NCBI GenBank assembly: GCA_029881035.1 | Contig: JAOUNI010000016.1 | Location: 1-48,197 of the forward strand | DNA length: 48,197 nt | Direction of reading: 5' to 3' | Origin: Gammaproteobacteria bacterium | GTDB lineage: Bacteria > Pseudomonadota > Gammaproteobacteria > SZUA-229 | Shown: piece after piece, positions 18,874 through 31,676 of the stretch | How positions within the stretch are numbered: position 1 is the first letter of the stretch | How the letters are laid out: the number at the start of each line of letters is the position of its first letter | Notes under the pieces: generated by a model | Databases searched by the model: none | Told to the model about the DNA's origin: nothing | The model's input: the letters and a program-made list of their open reading frames with translations, nothing else | Position numbers and translations under genes: made by a program

Positions 18874-19974
18874 ATGAGCAGTGTCAGGGACTGGTTGGTT
18901 TTGCTGCATACCAATGGACTGGGGGTTGCTGGTTTTCATAAACTCCTGTGCGCGTTCAAACAACCTGAAAAAATTCTGGTCTCCAATGGCTCGAAAATAT
19001 CTGGGCTTGGCTTCAGCCAGGAAGTCATTACTGCCATCAAACAACCTGACCTTGATGCAGTACAAGCTGACATTAAATGGCTTGAGTCCTCAGAAAATCA
19101 TCACATCATTACCCTGTTTGATTCAAAATACCCGCTACAACTAAAAACCATCAGTCACCCGCCCCCTGTCCTGTTTGTACGTGGTGACCCTGATTACCTA
19201 AGTCAACCACAGCTAGCCATGGTAGGTAGTAGAAATCCTACGGCATCAGGCAAAAGAACTGCCAGTGATTTTGCCAAATACCTTTCCAATTCAGGTATTA
19301 CCATCACCAGCGGCCTGGCCCATGGCATTGATGGCGCCAGCCATCAAGGCGCTCTGCAAGGCATTGCCGGCACAGTTGCACTAGTGGCTCACGGCCTGGA
19401 TATTGTTTACCCCGCTGCCCACCGCGCCCTTGCTGAAGAAATTTCCAGACACGGCGCGGTGGTATCTGAAGTACCGATTGGTACCGAACCTCATCGCAGC
19501 CTGTTCCCACGCCGAAATCGAATCATCAGCGGTCTATCACTGGGCACACTGGTCGTTGAGGCCGCACTCAAAAGCGGCTCATTGATTACAGCAAAACATG
19601 CACTTGAACAAAGCCGAGAAGTCTTTGCCATTCCCGGCTCCATCCACAATCCATTATCTCGCGGCTGCCATCAATTAATACGACAGGGCGCCAAACTGGT
19701 AGAAACCGCTGAAGACATCATTGAAGAGCTATTACCTCATCTACCCACACAGATTACACCTACGGCAGAAACGCTAAATATTGAGAAAAATGAGCTTACA
19801 CTTGACCCCGATCACCAAAAACTGCTCAAATGCCTCCAATATGAGGCCATTGCCATCGATGAACTGGTCGATCACAGTGGTTTTTCAGCGGCCGAAGTGG
19901 CTTCCATGCTGTTAATTATGGAGCTCGAAGGCCAGGTTGTGAATGAGGGCGGTAGATATACACGTGTAAAGTAA
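18874..19974 (+). CDS. dprA: DNA-processing protein DprA
   Basis: Loads RecA onto incoming single-stranded DNA during natural transformation. The 366 residues have a short helical N-terminal domain, then the Rossmann-like DNA_processg_A core with VGSRNPTASG, TSGLAHGIDGASHQGAL, FPRRNRIISGLS and VEAALKSGSLITA. A winged-helix-like C-terminal domain covers roughly the last 60 residues. It follows the LysM gene by about 30 bases. With comF at 40808-41572 it suggests at least part of a competence machinery, though both genes occur in non-competent bacteria. Confidence 0.95.
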   Translation: MSSVRDWLVLLHTNGLGVAGFHKLLCAFKQPEKILVSNGSKISGLGFSQEVITAIKQPDLDAVQADIKWLESSENHHIITLFDSKYPLQLKTISHPPPVLFVRGDPDYLSQPQLAMVGSRNPTASGKRTASDFAKYLSNSGITITSGLAHGIDGASHQGALQGIAGTVALVAHGLDIVYPAAHRALAEEISRHGAVVSEVPIGTEPHRSLFPRRNRIISGLSLGTLVVEAALKSGSLITAKHALEQSREVFAIPGSIHNPLSRGCHQLIRQGAKLVETAEDIIEELLPHLPTQITPTAETLNIEKNELTLDPDHQKLLKCLQYEAIAIDELVDHSGFSAAEVASMLLIMELEGQVVNEGGRYTRVK

Positions 19975-20023
19975 CACCTCTCGCTATACCTCATCCCTAT
20001 AACAAGTGGATAAAACTAGAATT

Positions 20024-20503
20024 ATGCTGATCAAACAATCCGTCGTCGATGTACTGATGTTTCTCTTTGAAGAATATCTGGGTGACAACAATGAAGCTAT
20101 GGACGAACGCAATAATATGCAAGTTCTTCTTGAAGAAGTGGGTTTTCAACATCAGGAAATCGATCAGGCCTTTAACTGGCTTGAAGATCTTGCTCTGTTA
20201 CGCGAAGGCGGCGACTACATACCCGCGCAAACAGATAGCATCCGTATTTTTAGCGATGTTGAGAAAAATATACTTGATGATGAATCCATTGGCTTCCTGA
20301 TGTTTCTGGAACAGTCTGATGTCCTCACACCAATTACGCGTGAACTGGTGCTCGACCGTATCATCGCACTTGATCTCTCACTGGATATAGAACAACTTAA
20401 ATGGATTGTCATGATCGTACTTCACACTCATCCAGGCGAAGAAAATGCTTTTGCATGGATGGAAGGTTTAGTCTTCAATGATGTTGTTGACTATATTCAG
20501 TAA
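20024..20503 (+). CDS. smg: Smg family protein (DUF494)
   Basis: A 159-residue protein of the Smg/DUF494 family, conserved next to dprA and topA but of unknown function. The N-terminus SVVDVLMFLFEEYL and the C-terminal LKWIVMIVLHTHPGEENAFAW are characteristic. I chose the ATG at 20024, which gives the E. coli-like length. A GTG at 20006 adds six non-conserved residues. Neither has a strong ribosome-binding site. It is acidic and probably cytosolic. Confidence 0.92.
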   Translation: MLIKQSVVDVLMFLFEEYLGDNNEAMDERNNMQVLLEEVGFQHQEIDQAFNWLEDLALLREGGDYIPAQTDSIRIFSDVEKNILDDESIGFLMFLEQSDVLTPITRELVLDRIIALDLSLDIEQLKWIVMIVLHTHPGEENAFAWMEGLVFNDVVDYIQ

Positions 20504-20542
20504 TTCCCGCATTTTTAATTAACCCAACGTGTAGCACCCCGC

Positions 20543-22993
20543 ATGAGCAAAAACCTTGTTATTGTTGAATCACCAGCAAAAGCAAAGACCATAGAAAAAT
20601 ATCTGGGCAAGGACTTTAAAGTTCTGGCTTCCTATGGTCACGTGCGCGATCTCATTCCTAAAGAAGGTGCGGTCGATACTGAGCATGATTTCGATATGAA
20701 ATATCAGCTCATTGATCGCAATGAAAAACACGTCGATAAGATTATCCAGTCTTTAAAAAAAGCAGACAACCTCTATCTCGCAACCGACCTTGACCGCGAG
20801 GGGGAAGCCATTTCCTGGCACCTTTATGAGTTGCTTAAAGAAAAGGGCCTGCTTGAAAATGTTAATGTAGCTCGCGTGGCCTTTAACGAAGTCACCAAGC
20901 GCGCGATTAAAGAGGCGATCGCTTCACCCAGAGAATTATCTTTTAACCTGGTCAATGCTTATCTGGCCAGACGCGCGCTGGATTACCTGGTGGGCTTCAA
21001 CCTGTCGCCACTATTGTGGAAAAAAGTACAACGTGGTTTATCGGCAGGCCGCGTGCAAAGTCCGGCACTACGTCTGATTGTTGAACGCGAAATAGAAATA
21101 GAAGAATTTGATCCTCAGGAATACTGGACCATCGAAGCCGATCTTGCCAAAGACAAACAGCAGTTTCTGGGCAAGCTGAATTTATATAAAAACGAAAAAA
21201 TAAAACAGTTCAGCATCACCGACGAAAAATCAGCCACTGAAGCGCGCAGCACATTACTGGCTACCGCAAATGGCCAACTCTCCGTCGACAAGATTGAGAA
21301 GAAACAACGCAAACGAAATCCTTCTCCGCCATTTACTACTTCGACCCTACAACAGGAAGCGTCGCGCAAACTTAGATTCACTGCGCAACGCACTATGCGT
21401 ACGGCGCAGAATTTATATGAAGGCATCAACATCGGCGGCGAGACAGTTGGTTTAATCACCTATATGCGTACTGACTCATTGTCGCTGGCCAGCGAAGCGA
21501 TCGATGAAATTCGCAACCTGATCAATCAACGTTATGGCAAAGATAACCTGCCCGATGAAGCTCGCGTATTCAAAAACAAATCAAAAAATGCACAGGAAGC
21601 GCATGAAGCGATCCGCCCCACTTCGGTTAACCATACACCCGAAGACCTAAGGCAATATTTAAAACCCGATCAACTTGCACTCTATGAGTTGATCTGGAAA
21701 CGCACCATGGCCTGCCAGATGATCCATGCCACACTGGATACGGTGAGCGTTGATTTAGGCTGCGGCCAGGGCAATGTCTTTCGCGCCAACGGCTCGACCA
21801 TACGCCACCCCGGTTTCATGTCAGTCTACATGGAAGGCGCAGACGACAACAAATCTGATGACGACGAAGAAAAACTGTTGCCCGAACTCAAGGAAGGCGA
21901 GAAAGTCACGCTACTGGACATCAAAAGCGATCAGCACTTTACCGAACCACCACCGCGCTTCTCGGAAGCCAGCCTGGTTAAAACACTGGAAGAATATGGC
22001 ATCGGCCGCCCGTCTACTTACGCCAACATTATTACGACACTGGTTAACCGAGGCTATGTTGATCTGGAAAACCGCCGCTTTACGCCCACTGACATTGGCC
22101 GTATTGTTAATAACTTCCTGACCGAACACTTCACTCGCTACGTTGATTATGAATTCACTGCCAATCTTGAAGATGAACTCGATAGTGTTTCACGCGGCGA
22201 AGAAGACTGGATACCACTGCTGAAAAATTTCTGGCAACCGTTTAAAGAACTGGTTGATGATAAAGAAGCCAATGTCAGCCGTGCAGATGTTGCGCAGTCG
22301 CGTCATATTGGCACTGATCCGAAAACCGGCAAACCTATCAGCGTGCGCATGGGTCCTTACGGTCCCTTCGTACAAATTGGCGACAAGGACGATGAAGACA
22401 AACCCCAGTTTGCCAGCCTCAAGCCCGGCATGAAAATGAACGATGTCACCATGGATAACTACGAGAGCTTATTCGTATTACCACGTGAACTGGGCGAATC
22501 AGCGGAGGGCGAGCAAATTTCATCTAATGTTGGCCGCTTCGGACCCTATGTTAAATATGGCAGCAAATTTGTTTCCATCAACAAGGCGTATCAGGATCAG
22601 GGTATTGACCCGTACAACATTACCCTGGAACAGGCCCTGGAACTGGTCGCGGCAAAAAAAGAATTTGATGCCAATAAATACATCAAGAGTTTTGAAGGCA
22701 CCAATATCGAAGTACTGAACGGCCGTTTTGGACCTTATATTACTGATGGTGAGAAAAACGCAAAAATCCCCAAGGACAGAGAACCCAAGGATTTAACACT
22801 GGAAGAATGTGAAAAACTTCTAGCCGAAGCACCTGTGCGCAAGGGACGCGGCAAAAAGAAAGTTGCCAAGAAAAAAGCCGTTAAGAAGAAAGCAGCGCCC
22901 AAGAAAAAGGTTGCTAAGAAAAAGGCATCGACCAAAAAAGCAGCGCCCAAGAAAAAAGCGTCGACTAAAAAGAAAACCGTTAAGAAGAAATAA
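20543..22993 (+). CDS. topA: DNA topoisomerase I with lysine-rich tail
   Basis: Type IA topoisomerase that relaxes negative supercoils. The 816 residues start with a Toprim domain (LVIVESPAKAKTIEKYLG; metal triad D82, D84, E87 in TDLDREGEAISW). The active-site Tyr307 is in LITYMRTDSLSL. The C-terminus has three Gly-Pro-Tyr/Phe repeats (MGPYGPFVQIG, GRFGPYVKYG, GRFGPYITDG) instead of Cys4 zinc fingers; almost no Cys is present there. The last 50 or so residues are nearly all Lys, Ala, Pro, Thr and Ser, like a histone H1 tail, and should bind DNA non-specifically. It lies 40 bases after smg. Confidence 0.97.
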   Translation: MSKNLVIVESPAKAKTIEKYLGKDFKVLASYGHVRDLIPKEGAVDTEHDFDMKYQLIDRNEKHVDKIIQSLKKADNLYLATDLDREGEAISWHLYELLKEKGLLENVNVARVAFNEVTKRAIKEAIASPRELSFNLVNAYLARRALDYLVGFNLSPLLWKKVQRGLSAGRVQSPALRLIVEREIEIEEFDPQEYWTIEADLAKDKQQFLGKLNLYKNEKIKQFSITDEKSATEARSTLLATANGQLSVDKIEKKQRKRNPSPPFTTSTLQQEASRKLRFTAQRTMRTAQNLYEGINIGGETVGLITYMRTDSLSLASEAIDEIRNLINQRYGKDNLPDEARVFKNKSKNAQEAHEAIRPTSVNHTPEDLRQYLKPDQLALYELIWKRTMACQMIHATLDTVSVDLGCGQGNVFRANGSTIRHPGFMSVYMEGADDNKSDDDEEKLLPELKEGEKVTLLDIKSDQHFTEPPPRFSEASLVKTLEEYGIGRPSTYANIITTLVNRGYVDLENRRFTPTDIGRIVNNFLTEHFTRYVDYEFTANLEDELDSVSRGEEDWIPLLKNFWQPFKELVDDKEANVSRADVAQSRHIGTDPKTGKPISVRMGPYGPFVQIGDKDDEDKPQFASLKPGMKMNDVTMDNYESLFVLPRELGESAEGEQISSNVGRFGPYVKYGSKFVSINKAYQDQGIDPYNITLEQALELVAAKKEFDANKYIKSFEGTNIEVLNGRFGPYITDGEKNAKIPKDREPKDLTLEECEKLLAEAPVRKGRGKKKVAKKKAVKKKAAPKKKVAKKKASTKKAAPKKKASTKKKTVKKK
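22889..22956 (+). repeat. 20-bp direct repeat in the topA lysine-rich tail
   Basis: Two identical 20-base copies (22889-22908 and 22937-22956) encode the repeated Lys-Ala-Ala-Pro-Lys-Lys-Lys units, within a wider A/G-rich stretch 22840-22990. Such repeats change length by slippage, so the tail is probably variable between strains. Confidence 0.8.
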
Positions 22994-23000
22994 ATAAACT

Positions 23001-27074
<4,074 letters not shown>

Positions 27075-27175
27075 TGGCACTTCCTCACTGGAACAGCGAA
27101 CCCCGGTGTGTAGCTAAATGCCTGCACACACCTATGCAACGACAGCTTAGGGCATGGATCAGAAAAACTCCTTTG

Positions 27176-27189
27176 TGACTATATAGTCA
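27176..27189. promoter_or_regulatory. 14-bp palindrome in the divergent promoter region
   Basis: TGACTATATAGTCA is a perfect inverted repeat about 100 bases upstream of the REC-GGDEF-EAL gene and 130 upstream of hemB. It may be an operator for either gene. The centre is also TATA-like. A TACAAT at 27282-27287 is a plausible -10 for hemB. Confidence 0.4.
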
Positions 27190-27304
27190 AATTTCAAGGC
27201 TTTTTCCTGTTTTAATCAAAAATTCCTCCGTATTTACAATCCCTTCAAATCACGATGGATGCCAGATATTTATCAGGCTGATACAATAGCCCGCAATTGA
27301 TTGA

Positions 27305-28321
<1,017 letters not shown>

Positions 28322-29167
28322 ATGGCCGACACCCGCACGGACAAGATTGATCGCTACGCCGTTTTCGGCAACCCGATCAGCCACAGCAAGTCACCGCAAA
28401 TCCACACCCTGTTCGCCGAGCAGATGGGCCAGCCACTCATCTACACCGCCGAACTCGCCGAAGTCGACGACTTTGAACAACGCGTGCGTGAGTTTGTGAA
28501 AAACAACGGCAAAGGCCTGAACATCACCGTACCGTTCAAACAGCAGGCCTGGCAACTGGCTGACCATCGCAGCGCGCGCGCCGAAAGAGCCGGTGCAGTG
28601 AACACGCTCGTCGTCGAAGCCGATGGCCGTTTATTTGGTGAAAATACCGACGGCATCGGCCTGGTGCGCGACCTCATCGAAAACCATGACATCGATCTGC
28701 AAGCCAAACGCATTCTGATCATCGGCGCCGGTGGCGCCGTACGTGGTGTTATCGAACCCCTCCTCAACGAACACCCCACCGAACTGGTGATTGCCAATCG
28801 CACCGTCACCAAAGCCATACAACTGGCCATCGACTTTGCCGACCTCGGCAAAATTTCAGGCTGCGGTTTTGAAGATCTGGAAGGCGAAACCTTTGATATC
28901 GTGATCAATGGCACCTCGGCCAGCCTGCAAGGTGATTTGCCGCCGCTGCCGGATCATTTGTTCAACGCCAACGCCTGTGCTTACGACATGATGTACGCGT
29001 CCAAACCGACGGTATTTATGCAATGGGCCAGCGAGCATGGCGCGGCAAAAGTGCTTGATGGTTTGGGTATGCTGGTAGAACAGGCAGCGGAAGCGTTTAC
29101 GCTGTGGCGGGGTGGCTTACCAGAGACGAAGCCGGTGATTGAAGCAATTAGGGATTCGTTGAAATAA
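28322..29167 (+). CDS. aroE: Shikimate dehydrogenase (NADP+)
   Basis: Reduces 3-dehydroshikimate to shikimate in the aromatic amino-acid pathway. The 281 residues contain RYAVFGNPISHSKSPQIH (shikimate site), NITVPFKQQAW with the catalytic Lys, NTDGIGLVRDL with the catalytic Asp, the nucleotide-binding LIIGAGGAVRGV and NRTVTKA, and DMMYASKPTVFMQWA. The ATG abuts the hemB TAA, so the two are co-translated. Like hemB it is rich in G/C-ending codons. It ends before a 13-bp hairpin. Confidence 0.96.
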   Translation: MADTRTDKIDRYAVFGNPISHSKSPQIHTLFAEQMGQPLIYTAELAEVDDFEQRVREFVKNNGKGLNITVPFKQQAWQLADHRSARAERAGAVNTLVVEADGRLFGENTDGIGLVRDLIENHDIDLQAKRILIIGAGGAVRGVIEPLLNEHPTELVIANRTVTKAIQLAIDFADLGKISGCGFEDLEGETFDIVINGTSASLQGDLPPLPDHLFNANACAYDMMYASKPTVFMQWASEHGAAKVLDGLGMLVEQAAEAFTLWRGGLPETKPVIEAIRDSLK

Positions 29168-29182
29168 ATCGCTTTAGATTTT

Positions 29183-29215
29183 ATAGCGCGGACACACTAT
29201 CAGTGTCCGCGCTAT
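29183..29215. terminator. Hairpin between convergent aroE and truncated globin genes
   Basis: ATAGCGCGGACAC (29183-29195) pairs perfectly with GTGTCCGCGCTAT (29203-29215) around a seven-base loop. No proper T-run follows on either strand, only CTTTTAC further on. It is probably a bidirectional terminator or 3'-end stabiliser. Confidence 0.55.
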
Positions 29216-29227
29216 CAGTACTTTTAC

Positions 29228-29587
29228 TCAAACCCGCACGATTTGTGAACGCATACTGTAAAGCACATAAAGTACTTCTTCCTGTTCGCGTTGACCAATA
29301 TTGTTTTTCTCAAGTGCCGCAAGAGCATCGTCAAGCACAGCCATAAACTCAGATGCGGAAATATTCATGCCTTTATGCGCCGCCAGCATGTCTTTTCCCT
29401 TATAAACATTTTTCCCACCTGTTCCTGTTATAAAAAAGGTCGCGGCGGCATTTTTTAATCCTGCCACATCGCTTTCCGCAAATCGATTAGATACCGTCTG
29501 GTTAACTAAATGATTATCTATGACATCATTAGCAATGGCTGTAATACCCTCATTTCCACCCAGTCTTTCAAATAGTGATTGACTCAT
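29228..29587 (-). CDS. Group I truncated haemoglobin
   Basis: A 119-residue 2-over-2 globin. LFERLGGNEGITAIANDVI matches the A/B helices. NRFAESD includes the CD1 Phe, FFITGTGGKNVYKGKDM the E-F region, and AAHKGMNIS the proximal haem-ligand His71. Such proteins bind O2 or NO; NO dioxygenase and peroxidase roles are known for relatives. It diverges from an HxlR-type regulator across about 140 bases with a 24-bp palindrome, which suggests redox- or NO-linked control. Confidence 0.92.
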   Translation of the reverse strand: MSQSLFERLGGNEGITAIANDVIDNHLVNQTVSNRFAESDVAGLKNAAATFFITGTGGKNVYKGKDMLAAHKGMNISASEFMAVLDDALAALEKNNIGQREQEEVLYVLYSMRSQIVRV

Positions 29588-29665
29588 TAGATCACTCCTG
29601 TCCGTTTATTAATTAGCAAAATTATTACCTTGAAAATCAAAGTACATGTAACATAACACCGAGTT

Positions 29666-29689
29666 AAATTTTGTTTAAGTACAAAATTT
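29666..29689. promoter_or_regulatory. Candidate HxlR operator, AAATTTTGT-N6-ACAAAATTT
   Basis: Nine-base arms at 29666-29674 and 29681-29689 are exact reverse complements around six bases. The site is 40 bases before the HxlR start (29730) and about 80 from the globin start. Winged-helix HxlR dimers bind inverted repeats of this size. A second, shorter palindrome TACATGTA lies at 29643-29650. Confidence 0.6.
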
Positions 29690-29729
29690 GTAGTTATAAA
29701 TACCTTATCAATTTAAAGGAAGAATAATT

Positions 29730-30437
29730 ATGAAAACTTATGGACAGTTCTGCCCATTAGCACAAGCGACGCAATTACTTTGTGAACGTTGGACATTAAT
29801 TATTATTCGGGAATTAATTGCAGGCAGCACGCGTTTTAACGAGCTCCAAAAAGGCGTTCCACTGATGTCACCTTCTTTGCTCTCAAGCAGACTTAAACAG
29901 TTAACAAAATCTGGTGTAATTGAAGTAATCGGTAACAAAGGTAATCATACTTATCATCTCACTCAGGCCGGCAAAGAACTGAGGCCAGTCGTTGAGTTAC
30001 TCGGCGCATGGGGACACCGTTGGGCGCAATCTAATTTAAACAACGGTGATTTAGATGCAGGTTTATTGATGTGGGATATGCGCCGTACGGTAGACCCCGC
30101 CAAATTCCCCATGCATCGAATCGTTGTTCAGTTTGAATATCCAGATGCACCTATTGGCGCGAAAGACTGGTGGCTAGTTTCTGAAAATGGAGAGATCGAT
30201 TTGTGCCTGAATGATCATGGTTATGAAATCGATATTATGATCAAATGTTCGCTTAAAGTTATGACTGAAATATGGGTTTGTGCACAAAATTTTAATGATG
30301 CTGTTAAGACTGGTGACATCAATATTATAGGTGACCCCAAACTCATACATAAACTACAGGAGTGGCTACGTTCAAGCCCGTTATCACGACTAGGGACATT
30401 GGATGTTTTGCCGAAACTGGATTGGGGATTCACTTAA
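29730..30437 (+). CDS. HxlR-family transcriptional regulator with SCP2-like C-terminal domain
   Basis: The first 100 residues are an HxlR winged helix: FCPLAQATQLLCERWTLIII, STRFNELQKGVPLMSPSLLS and LTKSGVIE. Cys8 lies in the CPLA position used as a redox sensor in HxlR proteins such as HypR; this is a structural analogy, not proof. Residues 105-235 resemble the small SCP2/sterol-carrier-like domain found fused to some HxlR proteins, perhaps a ligand sensor. The start has AAGGAAG eight bases upstream. Target is probably the divergent globin gene and itself. Confidence 0.85.
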   Translation: MKTYGQFCPLAQATQLLCERWTLIIIRELIAGSTRFNELQKGVPLMSPSLLSSRLKQLTKSGVIEVIGNKGNHTYHLTQAGKELRPVVELLGAWGHRWAQSNLNNGDLDAGLLMWDMRRTVDPAKFPMHRIVVQFEYPDAPIGAKDWWLVSENGEIDLCLNDHGYEIDIMIKCSLKVMTEIWVCAQNFNDAVKTGDINIIGDPKLIHKLQEWLRSSPLSRLGTLDVLPKLDWGFT

Positions 30438-30566
30438 AAAAATATTTTATTATTTCTGCACAGGCCGGAGCAGTAGCGCGTGGATGCACTGTTAACGAAC
30501 CAAAGGATAGAATCCAGTTTGAGTTTTTGTGCAATTACTAAATCTTCGTACTAATTCATAGTTCTG

Positions 30567-30596
30567 GTGGTAGTGGGTAGTCGCACCCACTACCAC
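30567..30596. repeat. 12-bp-stem hairpin downstream of the HxlR gene
   Basis: GTGGTAGTGGGT (30567-30578) pairs with ACCCACTACCAC (30585-30596) around six bases. No T-run follows, so a terminator role is uncertain. The rest of the 262-base gap 30438-30699 contains no supportable gene. Confidence 0.55.
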
Positions 30597-30624
30597 TGAA
30601 ACATCAGATTAGGTTCGCTAGAAG

Positions 30625-30697
30625 AAAAAACCAGAATCTCTCACATGCGTTCGAGATGACAGAAAGCTCGTCGCTGTGCTCTGTCGGAATGACACAC
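30625..30697. repeat. REP-like dispersed intergenic repeat, candidate
   Basis: On the minus strand this reads as a stretch beginning TGTCATTCCGACAGAGCACA and ending with a GAGAGATTCTGG-like segment after GTCATCTCGAACGC. It closely resembles the GTCATTCCGA...GTCATCTCGAACG...GAGATTCTGG intergenic repeats scattered in many bacterial genomes. Only one copy is in this window, so the repeat call rests on recognition of the pattern. Confidence 0.5.
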
Positions 30698-30699
30698 AA

Positions 30700-31596
30700 C
30701 TAATCCAGCCAAAAATCCACTTCCTGCAGTTTCAAAAATTCCTCCGCCTGTTCACCCTGTAACATCGCCATGGTCGACATCATCCCTGCTTCAACACAGG
30801 TAGGTGCAGCAACACTCACCGTGTGCGGTGCGTTGGGTACTGACCAGCCGGTTCTGGGGTTGAGCACGTGACTGTAACGTACACCGTCTTTCAACAGAAA
30901 ACGATGCGCATCGCCGCTGGTGGCGATGGCGCCGCGGTTGAGTTGAAATAAACCAACGGCGTTGTCCTTGCCGGTGATTAATCGACCGACTGACCAGCAG
31001 GCTTTGTTTTTTCGTTCGCCGGTAGTGGCGAGGTCGCCGCCGAAATTAATCAGCACGCTTTCTTTGGTTAAGCTTCGGGCGATTTGCACGCAGCGGTCAA
31101 CGGCATATTCCTTGCCGATGCCGCCGAGGTCGATTTCCATGCCAGCGGGCATCTGTAGCGTCTGATCTTGCCATGTCACTTTCGACCAGCCGACATAATC
31201 CAGTACCGCGTTCACGGCAGAAGCTTCCGGCACTTTGTCACTGCCATCAAACTTCCAGACTTTGCGCAGCACGCCGGAGGTGATATCGAACAGGCCTTCG
31301 CTCATCTGGGTGAGCTGGTCGGCAAAATCGATCAGCCTTGCGGTTTCGTCATCGACTTTCACCGGCGCACTGTTGGCGTTGTTGATCTGATAAATGATGT
31401 TGTCGTCACGATAGCGGCTGAATTTTTTTTCGATGCGCTGCGCTTCGGCCATCACCGCTTCGAGAATGCGCGCGGCCAGTTTTTTATCCTCGACCTCCAT
31501 CAGCACTTCGCAGGGGCTGGCCATGGCCATAAAGCGGCCGTGCCAGTAACCGGCTTCGTGTTTCAAATTTAAACGCCTGGCTTTTGTTTTTTTCAT
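30700..31596 (-). CDS. apbE: FAD:protein FMN transferase
   Basis: Transfers FMN from FAD to a Thr/Ser of target proteins. The 298 residues carry the ApbE core: MAMASPCEVLME, RIEKKFSRYRDDNIIYQIN, IDLGGIGKEYAVDR, VLINFGGDLATTG, GAIATSGDAHRF, SHVLNPRTGWSVP and CVEAGMMSTMAMLQG. No signal peptide or lipobox is seen, unlike classical periplasmic ApbE, so the site of action is unclear. The likely substrate is the DUF3570 barrel encoded next door (DALTGAT). An intrinsic terminator's T-run touches this ATG and leaves no ribosome-binding site. Translation may instead begin at an internal Met (residue 23 or 25). Confidence 0.92.
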   Translation of the reverse strand: MKKTKARRLNLKHEAGYWHGRFMAMASPCEVLMEVEDKKLAARILEAVMAEAQRIEKKFSRYRDDNIIYQINNANSAPVKVDDETARLIDFADQLTQMSEGLFDITSGVLRKVWKFDGSDKVPEASAVNAVLDYVGWSKVTWQDQTLQMPAGMEIDLGGIGKEYAVDRCVQIARSLTKESVLINFGGDLATTGERKNKACWSVGRLITGKDNAVGLFQLNRGAIATSGDAHRFLLKDGVRYSHVLNPRTGWSVPNAPHTVSVAAPTCVEAGMMSTMAMLQGEQAEEFLKLQEVDFWLD

Positions 31597-31622
31597 AAAA
31601 AAAGGGCTTCCGAAGAAGCCCT
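31597..31622 (-). terminator. Intrinsic terminator with UUCG tetraloop, abutting the apbE start
   Basis: On the minus strand AGGGCTTC pairs with GAAGCCCT around TTCG, a stable C(UUCG)G tetraloop, followed by seven T (31603-31597) and then directly by the apbE ATG. It should end most transcripts coming from the DUF3570 gene. apbE then depends on read-through or on a promoter inside the hairpin region. Confidence 0.85.
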
Positions 31623-31676
31623 AAACATAATCGATTAATGAAATGCACACAATATTCGTTTCTAGCTAATCAATCA

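Noticed and set aside
28441-28914. 157-codon minus-strand frame inside aroE
   Set aside because: Antisense shadow; low-complexity Ser/Arg/Pro translation.
31168-31572. 134-codon plus-strand frame inside apbE
   Set aside because: Antisense shadow of apbE; no start signal and no recognisable family.
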